From contig JARVKI010000044.1 of assembly GCA_036674765.1 (NCBI GenBank), positions 186,001 through 250,000 on the forward strand: a stretch of DNA of 64,000 nucleotides, written 5' to 3'. A program made the position numbers and the translations under genes. The notes beneath the pieces were generated by a model. It was not told the origin of the DNA. It saw only the letters and a list, made by a program, of their open reading frames with translations, and made no database searches. Each line of letters starts with the position of its first letter. Position 1 is the first letter of the stretch. Source of the DNA: Seiridium cupressi (lineage: Eukaryota > Ascomycota > Sordariomycetes > Amphisphaeriales > Sporocadaceae). This document shows positions 12,601 to 25,147 of the stretch, in pieces.

Positions 12601-15600
12601 GATGACGAGCCGGTCGAGATCGACTTCGACGTCGATTTGTCTTCTTTCCTTGCGAGGGACAAGAAAAACCACATGGGTTATGCGGACAACCTCAGCCGAT
12701 TCGCCATCATTCAAGAACCCACTGGCGAGCGCTTCCTTGTCTGGACAGCACACCACGCCATCACCGATGGACACATGCACCAAGATATCTTGAGGCGGCT
12801 CGAACTGACTTACAATGACGAGGATTTACCCGAGACGCTTCAGTTCAACCAGGTCGTCAAGCTTCATGCGGAGAAGCAGCCTGCAGACGCCAACCTCTTC
12901 TGGGCCGACCAATTCACAAAATGGGATGGAACTCACTATCCTGAGTGCGACGAGACGTATGAGCCATCGGTTACTGATTATGTTAACCGCCGAGTCAGTT
13001 TGCCCAAAGAAGCATCCGGATTCACACCTTCGATCATGCTACGTGCAGCTTGGGCACTTGTTCTTGCGCAACTAAGCAACCAGAATGACGTGGTTATGGG
13101 CATCACTCAATCAGGGCGAGACATTCCGTTGCCAGGTGTTCACGAATGCCTTGGTCCATGTCTCGCGACAGTTCCTCTCCGCGTCTTGGTCGACATGGAA
13201 CAGTCGGTAACCAAATTCCTTCACCAACTGCAATCGCAATATGTCGACATAATCCAGTATCAGCACGCTGGCCTGCAGCATATTCGAAAGGCCAGCAAGG
13301 AGAGCGCCGCTGCTGTTGGCTTTCACAATCTTCTTGTTGTTCAGCCTGCTACCCAGAATACTTCCAAGTTGTTCTTGCCCGATGAAGCACGGAACTCGGG
13401 TGACCAGCTCAACTTTGGGCTGCTCTTGGAGTGCATCCTCGCCAACGGCGAAGTCAACATCCGTGCAGGATTTGACAGCAAGCTACTGTCGGTCGCTGAG
13501 GCTGACCTGCTCGTCAAGCGACTAGAGCATGTCTTCCACCAGCTAAGTAGCAAGGCCAGTGCGAACATGCCGATCAAGCAGCTTTCCATTGTTAGCCCTG
13601 CCGACATGCAGACTCTGCAAAGCTTCAACCCGGAGATTGAACCTCTCGAGCAGTGCATGCACTGGATGATCGAGGAACAAGCTCGCCGCCGTCCCAACGC
13701 CCTGATGATCGACTCATGGGACGGTCAGCTCACGTACGGAGAAGCAAATGAGTACTCTGACAGGCTGGCCGGAGTCCTGATTGGTCTCGGTGTTGGTCCA
13801 GAGAGCCTCGTTCCTTTTGCGTTTGAAAAATCGGCCTGGGCCATCATCGCCGTCCATGCTATCATGAAGGCTGGAGGTGCCTGCGTCGCTTTGGACATGG
13901 CACACCCTCGTGCCAGGCACGAGAAGATCGTTGCTGATACCGAGGCGCGCGTCATTGTAGCTTCAACAAAACACGCTCGCAACATTGACCTTGTACCTCA
14001 TGTGATCGCTGTTGACCAACGCGCACTGGATCAGCTACCTCCTCGCCCGGCGCACGCACGGGTCCGGATCTCACCGAAGAACCCTGCTTGGGTTGTGTAC
14101 TCGTCTGGCTCTACGGGTACACCCAAGGGTTCGATCTTGGAGCATCGTTCCCTGTGCTCCACTTCTCGTACCAACTCCGAGATCTTGGGCGTTGGTCCCT
14201 CAACTCGTGCCATCCACTTCGCCTCTTACTCCTTTGACGTTGCAATTGAGGAGTCAAGCATTATTCCCATGTATGGAGGATGTATCTGCATTCCCAGCGA
14301 AGAGGAGCGCCTCAATGATCTGCCTGGTGCAATGCGACGGATGAGAGTCAACTGGTAAGTGTTTGCTCTTGTATTACATATGCGCCCTCCTTCAAAGCAG
14401 TACTAACAATGAGATAGGGCCGATCTGACGCCTACCGTTGGTCGTATGCTCAACCCAGAGAACGTGCCATGCCTTGAAAGGCTTGTGCTTGGAGGTGAGT
14501 CCTTGACCAAGGACATCATCGACACCTGGGGCGGGCGACCTGGATTCGGTCTGTTCAACACCTATGGTCCTTCGGAATGCAGCATTCAGTGCACATCTAG
14601 TAAGCCTCTTTCCGGTGAGGCGACTGGGGCCAACATCGGTTTTGCCGTGAACTGCAAGCTCTGGGTCGTCGACCCCGAGACACTGCGATTGCTACCAGTT
14701 GGCTCTGTAGGAGAACTTCTCATCGAAGGCTCTATAGTTGGCAGAGGTTACCTGAAGGAGGCCACAAAGACGAAGGCGGCTTTCATCAGCGACCTGATCT
14801 GGGCACCTGGTCGACGTTTCTACAGAACTGGAGATCTTTGCCGATTCAACCCCGACGGCTCGCTAGACTGCCTCGGTAGAAGCGACAGTCAAGTCAAGTT
14901 GTACGGTCAGAGAATCGAGCTCGGTGAGATCGAGTATAACATCAAGAAGCATTTGAGCAATCCGGATGCTGCTCAAATTGCCGTGGAGGCTTTCTCTCCT
15001 AGCGGATCGTCTGGCCGCAAGCTTTTGGCGGCTTTCATCCAGTTCGCTGCAGCCACAACCTCAGAGATGAAGATCATGGAAATGTCGGAAACTCTTCGCA
15101 ACGAGCTTTCGGAAATCAAGTCTAAGACTTCTGGAAGCATTCCCGAGTACATGGTTCCATCCCTTTTTGTTCCAATGATCAGCCTTCCCATGAACACGTC
15201 TGGCAAGATTGACCGCAAGAAGCTTCGAGGAGAGGCTGCAGATTTCAACCAGCAGCAGCTCGCCACATATTCACTCTCTGAGGCTGCTGACTCCTCAAGC
15301 AAGGTCACCTTGTCCTCCGAGGTTGAACAGGTCCTCGCCGGTCTCTGGGCAGACGTTCTGCACATTGACCTATCCCAAGATCCTGTTGGTGCCAACGACA
15401 GCTTCTTAGAGCGATCGGGTGACTCTATCACTGCAATGCAACTTGTTGGCAAGGCCCGAGCTGCTGGTCTTGCCCTCTCCGTTCCTGCCATCATGAAGTC
15501 GCCTTGTCTTGCCGACATGGCCTTGGCAGCTAAGCGCATCGATGGTACCAGGCTCAAAGTTCCGAACATTGTTTCAGTTGCACCAGCTGTCAAACCAGTC

Positions 15601-18600
15601 GTTTCCGCCCCGGCCCCGAGCATCGAAGTTGTTGCACCTGTTGAGTCCACAGCTGTGATCAACAAGCCCGTGGTCAGCTCTACACCCTTCCAGTCCATCT
15701 CCCTCAAGGCCAAATCTTCAGAAACTTTGAGAATGCTTTGCGAAAATTACCAATTCCAGCGCGAGACTATTGAGGACGTTTATCCCACTACTCCTCTTCA
15801 GGAGGGCCTTGTCGCTCTAACAGCCACCGACGGATCAAGCTACGTCCTTAGGGATGTGTACGAACTTCCTGCCACCATCAATATTGCCAGGTTCAAGGCA
15901 GCATGGAATGCCGTTGCCCGCAAGGACAGCATTTTACGAACAAGGGTTGTATTTATCGAAGGGGTTGGCTCCTGTCAGGTTGTCGTAGATGAGGACCTCC
16001 AGTGGCAATCTGCCAATGACTTGGACACCTATCTCGAGAAAGATAGGTCCGAGTCAATGGGTTATGGCACCCCCTTGGCACGATATGCTATCGTGGACAA
16101 TGGAAGGACCAAGAAATTTGTGTGGACTGTTCAGTAAGTAAATCCAGGAGCTCATTTTCCAGTAGAGTGGCACTAACAGACTACAAGCCATGCTCTCTAT
16201 GATGGCTTTTCCATGGGCCTCACGTTTGCATCTGTCGACCATGCTTATAACAACAATCTTACTGTCCCTCGCTCCAGACCTTTCCGCGATTTTATTGAGT
16301 ATTTAGAGAACATCGAGAAAGATACCTCCGATTTGTTCTGGGAGGACCAACTCAAGGAACTGGAAACAGCACCTTTCCCACAAGCACCCACCGGTCACCG
16401 CTGCCAGGCTGATAACACAGTCACTCATGCAATCCCTTTCGCAGTGGAACGCAAGGCAGGTTTCACCATTGCAACGATGCTCAAGGCTGCTTGGTCGATC
16501 GCCGTCTCTCGATTGTCTGACTCTGGCGATGTTGTCTTTGGTGTTACTCAATTCGGCCGTGATCTCGACCTAGACGAGATTGACACGATGAACGGACCAA
16601 CGATTACCACAGTACCAGTCCGGGTCAAGGTCGACCCGCAGTCTACAGTCAAGGGGTTCCTCAGCAATGTGCAGAACCAAGGCATTGACATGATCCCTTT
16701 CTCCCATGCTGGCCTGCAAAACATCAAGAAGATCAGCGACGCGACGCGCGCTAGCTGCGAGTTCCAGAACCTGCTGGTCATCCAGCCAGGCGAGGAAGAG
16801 GAGGAATCAGCGCTGTTTCGAAAGCATGAGACCGCCACTACCGCCAACTACCTCAGCAGCTTCGGTCTCGTGGTTGAGTGTGCTCTCAACGTTGGGGAGG
16901 TTGTCTTTTCTGCTCATCACGACTCGGCCGTCATCTCAGCAACTCAGGTTGGGCGGCTCCTGAGACAATTCGATCACTTGCTCAACCAGCTCCAAGTACA
17001 GACCGGCAAGATCAATGATGTCGACATGTTTTCTTCGGCAGACCGTGCCGACATTTCTGCCTGGAACAGCAACTATCCCAAGGTTATCAACAAGACCATG
17101 TCTGACATCATCACACAACAAGCTGCGGCTACTCCCTTTGAGCCTGCAATTGCGTCGAGAGCAGTCAATTTGGCTTACAAGGAGATGGACGAGCTTTCAA
17201 ACCACCTTGCACACCAGCTTCAAGCTCTCGGTGTTGGCCCAGAAAAGATTGTCCCCATCTGCCTCGAGCGGAGCCCTGAAGCAATCCTGTCCATGATTGC
17301 CATCCAGAAGGCAGGAGGTGCTTTTGTGCCTCTGAATCCCACTGATCCTACTGACCGACTCCTTGATCTGATTGATCAGGTTGAAGCTAGTGTTGTCATC
17401 TTCTCGGAGCAGACGAGGCATTTGAGTACTGTTCTGGCTTCAAGTAAGATTTCACCGGTCGTGCTGCCTCAGAAGATCTCCAGTTGGGGGCCACTGAGGT
17501 CCAGCCCCGTCGTCTCTGCAGCAAACGCATCCAACTTGGCATATGCGCTCTTCACTTCCGGCTCGACTGGTCGACCGAAGGCGGTCATGATTCACCACCA
17601 GTCTGTCACCTCGAGCACCTATGGTCATGGTGTCGCCATGGGCTTCGCTGACTACCCACGACGCACCCTGCAATTCGCCACTTACACATTCGATGCTTGT
17701 ATCGCAGAAATCTTTACGGCTCTTCACTTTGGTGGATGCATCTGCATTCCAACTGAGCATGAACGTATGAACGATCTCCCCAAGTTTATTCGCGACTTCC
17801 GGTGCGACTGGGCATTCTTTACGCCATCATTCGTTCGGCTTTTGAAGCCCGAGGATATTCCCTGCCTCAAGACTGTTGTGCTTGGTGGAGAAGCTCTGAA
17901 CCAAGAGTGTGTTGATATCTGGGGTGACTCTGTTCATCTGATGAATGGATATGGCCCAACAGAGACATGTGTCTTCACCGTCACGCGCACTGTCCCGGGT
18001 CCCAGGAGCGCCGAGAAAGCCATGCCCGCAGCTACAATCGGTCATCCAGTCAGTTCCATCGGATGGGTAGTCGACCCCAAGAACTACAATGCACTCACTC
18101 CGGTCGGCTGCCCTGGTGAGCTTCTCATTCAAGGCCCAAACGTGGCAAGAGGATACCTGAAGAACCCTGAGAAGACGGCCGAGTCATTTGTCTCCAACCC
18201 CAAGTGGCTCAGAGCGTTTGGTCACATGAAGTCGGAGCTCCTCTACCGAACCGGAGATTTGGTGCGACAAGACGTCGAGACTGGAATGTTGACCTACCTG
18301 GGCCGCATTGACGGCCAAGTCAAGATCAATGGCCAACGCTTGGAGCTTGGCGAGATCGAGACCCGACTCAAGACCCAAGGCACCAGTGTTGAATCGACCG
18401 TCGTCCTCGCTGGCAAGACCAAGGCCGACAAGAAACAGACTCTGGCAGTGTTCGTCGAGTTCACAGATGCTCCCGGCAAGTCGCAGAGCATCATGATGAA
18501 CATGAACGATTCGATGCGATCAAGGATGAAGGGCCTTGAGAATTCCATGCTTGCAACTATGCCAAAGTACATGGTTCCTTCGCTTTGGATTCCCGTCAAC

Positions 18601-21600
18601 TACATGCCCATCCTCGCAGCCAGTGGCAAGACTGACCGCAAGACCCTCACAACACTCTTCAAGAACATGGACTACGACCAAGTTGCCATGTATTCACTAG
18701 AGTCCGCAGAGGAGCTTACCGAGGTTCGCGAAGCTTCAACTGACATGGAAAAGACTATCTTGGAGCTTGTCGCTCGCACTCTTGGTCGCGACCTTTCCAC
18801 GATCCATGCCAACGACAGCTTCCTCAGAGTTGGCGGTGACAGTATCTCAGCGATCTCTCTTGTCTCCAGTGCGCGGTCAATGGGTATCACGCTATCCACG
18901 GAACAAATCTTCCGACAGCCTCGAATCTGCGATATGGCCGTCAATGCGGTACAGGACAGTCCAAACCAATCTTCGCAGCCTGTCCAAACCATTGCCCCCT
19001 ACTCTCTGATTCATGAGGAAAAGAAAGCAGCCCTCCTGGCGCAGATTGAGAACGAGTATGGTCTTGAACAGTCCGCCATTGCAGATCTCCTGCCACCAAC
19101 CCCACTCCAAGAGGGTCTCGTTGCCCTCACGATCAAGGACAAGGAGGCGTATGTTCTTCGAGAAATTTACCGTCTGCCATCCAAGCTGGATATCAACCGT
19201 TTTAAGGCAGCCTGGGAAGCCGTCGTCCGTGACGCCGAGGTTCTCCGCACGAGAATCGTGAACCTTGGCGAGAATGGATGCTTCCAGGTTGTTATGCACC
19301 AGACCATTGAGTGGCACTCGGCCAAGCGTGTGCAAGAGTACATTGACTTTGACAAGGAGCAACCTTTTGGATATGGTGTGCCGCTCGCTCGCTTCGCTCT
19401 TATTGAGACAGAGTATACTGGGTGCTACTTCGTGTGGTCAATCCACCATGCTCTCTACGACGGATGGAGCAAAGGACTGATCACGAAGCAGGTCGAGGAA
19501 GCATATCGCGGCTCGTCTCTTCAGCCCACCCCGACCTCGACCCCTCCCTTCAACCGCTTCATTTCTTTCCTTCAGGGTACCGACACGGCTGAGACCCAGG
19601 CCTACTGGAAGGCTCAGTTCACTGGCATTGAGGCACAATCCTACCCGCGCCTGCCATCTGCCTCGTTCGATCCTATACTCGACAAGACTCTTACGATTGG
19701 TGTTCCTCTCTCACGCAAGAGTGGATCATCTTTCACCACAGGCACCATCCTCAAGGCTGCCTGGGGACTGGTGCTTGGCCGGTACACCGGAGCTGGCGAT
19801 GCTCTCTTTGGCTGCATTCAGGCCGGTCGCAATGTTCCCATCGACGGCATCTCTGACATGATTGGCCCGACCATCACTACCGTTCCCTTGCGGATCAAGC
19901 TTGACGGCGAATCCACCGTCACTAAGTTCCTGCAGGCTGTCCAGGATCAATCGACCGATATGATCAGATACGAACACAGCGGCTTGCAGAACATTGCTAA
20001 GATGAGCAACGAGTGCCGCGAAGCCTGTGCCTTCACCAACATCATGGTCATTCAGCCAGGCAATCAGCCCGAGTCCGACTTTGTTGGCGCGCAGCGCATC
20101 GAAGACCAGGATAAGGGCTTCCTCCGCTTTGGGATGGGTCTCGAGTGTACCCTTAGATCTGATTCGATCGAGGTCACTGGTGGCTACGACCAAAGGCTCG
20201 TGGCCGAGGCGCAGATGCGACGACTTCTCCACCAGCTGAAGGCCGCCATTCATCAGCTCAACGAGGAGCCCGAGGAGATTGTCAGCAACATCGACATTGT
20301 CAGCTCCGAGGATATGGCCGAGATGGCCGAAATGAATGCAAACATGCCCGATGATATTCATGAATGCACGCATGATATCATTCACCGCACTGCGCTTCAA
20401 CGTTCGGATGCCATGGCCGTCAATGCTTGGGATGTCGACTTCAAGTATTTCGAGCTGGACCAGCTTTCCACCAAGCTGGCTAACCATCTCCGGAACCTAG
20501 GCGTCGGCCCTGAGACCATCGTGCCGCTCTGCTTCGAAAAGAGCGGTTGGGCGATCGTTGCCGTTCTCGGGGTCATGAAAGCTGGCGCTGCCTTTGTCTT
20601 CCTCGACCCCGCTTACCCGATGGCTCGTCTTGACGAGATCGTCTCCCAAGTCGACGCAAAGGTTGTCCTCTCTTCTCTCGACCAGGCTCCTCTTTGGAGA
20701 GTATCCAGCGTGCGAGTCCTTGTTGTCGACAACGTCTCGATCGAGTCGCTTCCCTCCGTTGCTTACCGACCGGATACTGGTGTCACCCCCGAGAGCGCTT
20801 TGTATGTCATCTTCACCTCTGGCAGCACTGGAAAGCCCAAGGGATGCGTCATTGAGCACCATTCGTTCCTCACCTGTGCCAGAGCCCAAGCTGCTCGCTC
20901 GCAGATGACCGCCTCCAGCAGAGTGCTCCAGGGCGCTTCGTACAGTTTCGATGTCTCCGTCATGGAGATGCTCACAGCTTTGACAGTGGGCGCTTGCGTT
21001 TGTGTGCCTAACGAGCGCATCAAGAAGCGAAGTGTGATTGATGTCATCAACGACTTCAGAATCACTTGGGCTTTCTTGACACCCTCGGTGGTCAAGTTCA
21101 TCAAGCCTACTGACATTCCCCACTTGAAGACACTCATTCTGGGTGGTGAAGCACTTACCACGCAAAACATCCAGACCTGGGCTGGCCATGTCAACCTGAT
21201 CAATGGATACGGACCTACAGAGTGTACCATCGCAGCCACTGCAAATTCCATCACGAACCCGAACGAGGATCCCGCCAACATTGGCACCGCGTTGGGCGGT
21301 ATCTGCTGGATTACAGACGCAGACGACCACAACAAACTTGCCCCACTTGGAACCATCGGCGAGGTAAGTCTCCTGACATTCAAGTCAACCATCGTTTGCG
21401 ATGCTAACACTGCACAGCTCATCATCGAGGGTAACATCGTGGCCCGCGGTTACCTCAACAACCCTGAAAAGACCATCGAGGTCTTCATTGAGAACCCCAC
21501 CTGGGCCCAGTCACCTAGCGGCAAGACCAGGAGATTCTACAAGAGTGGCGATCTGGCTTACTTCAACACCGATGGCTCCATCATGTTCATGGGCCGCAAG

Positions 21601-23757
21601 GATACACAAGTCAAGGTCCGCGGTCAGCGAATGGAGCTCGGTGAGATTGAGACACATCTTACTCTCAACAAGAACATCCAGCACGCCATGGTCATGTATC
21701 CCAAGACGGGCCCGTGCAAGCGCCAGCTTGTTGGCATTGTCTCGATTGCCAAGCTCGGGGCCACGACAAATTCCAACGCAGCGGTCGAGCTCATCAGCTC
21801 TGATTTGACTGCCAACGCTTCCAATGAGTTGGGAGATATCAGCAAGAAACTCTCGGCTCTGGTTCCCTCCTACATGGTCCCTCAAGTGTGGATCGCCCTC
21901 CACAGCTTCCCACTGTTGATTTCTGGCAAGCTTAACCGCAAGCGAGTCGAACAATGGCTGGGAACTATGGACCAAGCAACTCACCAGAGAATCTGCGGCA
22001 TCGGCGAGACGATTCGTGTCCAGGCTCCTTCCAACCAAGTCGAGCAGCAGATCCACCAGGTTTGGGTCGAAGTTCTCAAGCTTCCTGCCGAGGAAATCGG
22101 TGTCACGCAGGATTTCGCCACTCTCGGCGGTGACAGTATTCTCGGAATGCAAGTCGTCGCCAAGCTGCGAAGCCAAGGATATCAGTGCACGATGACTGAT
22201 GTTGCCAATGCTCGTACCATCACTCAGCTGGCTTCACGTATCGCTAGAGGTGGAAACGCCGTTGCTGTCCCTGCTGCCAAGGTGGAAGAGACTACGAACG
22301 AGCTCTTTGATCTCACACCAATCCAGCAATTCTACGCCAACTTTACTCTGAAGGGTGACTACCTGTCCAAGCAGACAAACAAGAGGTTCAACCACACTTT
22401 CTGCTTGGGAGTTAAGGAGCCAATCTCCTCGTCAGTAGTCAACAAGGCTCTGGAGGCACTGGTCAATCGACACGCTATGCTTCGTGCTCGCTTCCAGAAG
22501 GATAAGGCGGCTGCTTGTGGATGGAAGCAGTACGTCTCGACAGATGTCGCAAATTCTTATCGTTTCACCTCCTGGGACGGTGTCGGTATCGAGCAAGTCA
22601 AGCCTGTTATCGAACAAAACCGCCAGGGGCTTGATCTCGAGAAGGGTCCCATAATGGCCGTCGATCTCGTGTCTAACGAGGACGAGCAGCATTTCTACAT
22701 TGTTGCCCATCATTTGGTTGTGGACCTCGTTTCCTGGAACACCATTCTCCGCGATCTCGAGGATTACATCCGCAGTGGCACCTTTGTCTCTGAGAAGCCT
22801 TACCCCTTCTCTGCCTGGGCCAAGCAGCAGAGCGATTACGCAGTCAAGAACTTCTCTCCCGAGAAGGCGCTCCCGAACCGCGTACCCAAAGCTGACTTCA
22901 AGTACTGGGGAATGGAGGATCGTATCAACATCATCCGCGATGCCAATCACCACACGATCACTCTTTCAGAGCGTGACACTGCAGCACTTCTGACAACCTG
23001 CCAGAAGGCCTATGGTGCGGAGCCTATGGACATCCTCTGCTCGGCGCTTTCGCATTCGTTCAACTACGTCTTCCGTGACCGCGCGGCGCCAACCATCTTC
23101 CGATACAACCATGGTCGCGAGCAGATCGGAAACGCAGACCCCAGCGGGACTGTCGGCTGGTTCACCACTCTCTCACCTCTCCACGTCGCGGTCCACAGTC
23201 GCGATGACAGTGTCTCCGTTCTCAAGCGCACAGTGGAAGCTCGCAAGAAGATCCCCATGAACGGCCTTGGTTATTTCGCCTCGCGCTACTACCATCCGGC
23301 GGGAGCAACTGCCTTCGCTGGTCAACTTGAGAACATGGAAGTATCAATCAACTACCTGGGCGTGTCCGACAACCAGCAACGGAGCAATTCAGCCTCCATC
23401 TTCGACATGAACAACTCGATTGAGAACGGTCTTGGGGCTGACGGACAAGAGGTCAAGGGATTCAGCTTGTTCTCCCTCAACGCCGAAGTCCAGGGTGGTC
23501 GTCTCAACATTCACTGCGCCTGGAACAAGAACATGCGCGGTCAAGACGCCATCCAGCAGTGGTTCAAGACTTACGAGAGAGCACTCAAGGACGTTGCCTA
23601 CAGGGCAAAGAAGGGACAGCCTACACGCAGGCTCAGCAAACAGGGTAACAGTTCCTCCTCAAATACGCATTTGAGACCGGTCCAGCCTAGCCGGCGGACA
23701 CGGTCAAGGAGGATCGGTTCTATGGACCACAGGATCACAGTCCCGAGACTTGTCTAA
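9602..23757 (+). CDS. Four-module nonribosomal peptide synthetase with terminal epimerase-type domain
   Basis: A giant NRPS that should build a tetrapeptide on phosphopantetheine arms. Four introns (11558-11616, 14355-14417, 16134-16187, 21364-21417) give about 4641 aa. Order: a C-terminal half of a condensation domain (residues about 30-230, no HHxxxDG); A1 (SGSTGKPKG near 405); T1 (LGGDS near 820); C1 (HHAITDG near 1033); A2 (SGSTGTPKG near 1480); T2 (SGDSI near 1896); C2 (HHALYDG near 2137, spanning the third intron); A3 (SGSTGRPKA near 2592); T3 (GGDSI near 3017); C3 (HHALYDG near 3223); A4 (SGSTGKPKG near 3680); T4 (GGDSI near 4099); then an E-type domain (about 4159-4610) with HHLVVDLVSW, NHGRE, VGWFT and NYLG motifs. 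It ends in a basic Ser/Arg-rich tail of about 50 residues. No thioesterase, reductase or cyclising C domain follows. All A domains keep the Asp that binds the amino group, so four alpha-amino acids are expected. The ATG has a good CACC context. Confidence 0.95.
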
Positions 23758-25147
23758 TGCTGAATGGGTGCTTGGATTAGGATGGGCACAGTGTTTTCCA
23801 TTATGTGTTTTTACTTTGGGGTTTTAGCGTAGCATGGCGTTGGGGTCTCTTAAAAATACCCGGTGTTGGTGTGATAGCAAACATGCCTTGAGGCACATTT
23901 CCTAGTGTAGAAATTTAAATAAGTTCAACACAGAGCTGAGAGACCTTGTGTGACTGAAGTGCCGAATCTGACCAGCACCCATAAACCATGCTGCATTTAA
24001 AGTTGCGGATATTGCTAAATTGAAACACCTCTATGACCGTGCCTAACTAGTTAGTATCGTAGTTAGACAAGGTTCGTCCGGGAACAAGCCCCGTGTGGAC
24101 ACTAATGGCTATTGGATAGGCGTGATGAGAGATGCATACATATAGTGACTGCTGCCCATGCGAATTTTCCCGGCAGAGTACGCCAAGCCGTAGCATGGAC
24201 AGGGACTTCGGGCCTTTCGGGAATGTCCTCGTCATCATTTATTTCTGGGGGTTTCAGCGCGTAGGTTATTGGATTGGTCGGGGACCTGAGCCATCCCAGG
24301 TAGTCGGTACTTTCCGCTGCGGCTATCTCAGATCTAGCGACGCTATTGCTGCAGATCCCATACCGCTACGGGCTCGGCAGCTGGGTCACGGGTGGAGATG
24401 CTGCGAACCCGTCCCCTTGGAACTGCAAATCGGATCTTAGCGAGAGGTCAAGGCTTGAAGGCTTGAACTCCTGGGCCACCGTGTCTCCCTCCACGACTCG
24501 ATCTCCGGACTCGATTATTAATCGTACAGCCTGGTCTATATTGCGTCTTGGGCCCTGAGGCCTCTCATGCATGCTGGTTGCTACGCTCTGCTCTGTGTTT
24601 CGGTGGGCAAATTAACTTTGCGCACAAGCACAGGCACACTGATCCTGCAGCATGAGCTTTTCCGTGTTAAGCCTCGTTTCACCCATCAGAGGCTCGTTAG
24701 CTGAGAAGCAATCCGATTGAAAAGGTGCGCCATAATCTCAGTTCGGCGTGCTTCTCGTCTTACCGCAACATGAAATTCCATCAACTCTTTACATACTGTC
24801 AAGTACCTCTGGCAGTTCAAGTTGAATTGCCTGGGTTGCTCGCTCTGCCAGCTCGATTCACGTGTTTATAGTGTATAGCTTGGTGGACAGGTTCGATCCG
24901 CCCAACTACCGCAGTCGGCCCCAGAGTCTTTTGCATTGTCAATAGCCGAATGATCGCCCTTCTCCATTACTCATCTAGGTAACCGTTATACATGTTAGAC
25001 GAGTACCGCGCGAAGGGAATCATGAACTAGGACACCTTTTTCGTCTTGGCGGAACCGACGATTCCTTCCTACATATTCAAACACACCTGAAGGGATACCG
25101 GTCTCTTCTTCTTCTCTTCTTCGGTTCTAGGCTGATGTAGTGTCGTT
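23758..25147. other. NRPS-receptor intergenic region
   Basis: A 1.4 kb spacer between the NRPS stop and the 7TM-RGS start on the same strand. It should contain the NRPS terminator and the receptor promoter. The open frames are short and carry no recognised motif. A GGTTCGATCC string at 24890-24899 looks like a tRNA B box, but no T-stem or cloverleaf can be formed around it. Confidence 0.5.

Noticed and set aside
14973..22176. Long minus-strand open frames inside the NRPS gene (up to 277 codons, for example 14973-15713, 19726-20487, 20497-21330 and 21511-22176).
   Set aside because: They lie antisense to well-conserved NRPS domains, have no family motifs, and arise from the codon bias of the plus strand.
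23640..23757. An extra intron near the NRPS 3' end that would remove the basic tail.
   Set aside because: A GGTAACAG donor-like site and a CCAG acceptor-like site exist but are only about 40 nt apart with no branch site, below the size of every other intron here.
24890..24899. GGTTCGATCC string resembling a tRNA B box.
   Set aside because: The flanking bases do not pair as a T-stem and no matching A box or acceptor stem was found at the right distance. The similar string near 56565 is inside the helicase coding sequence.
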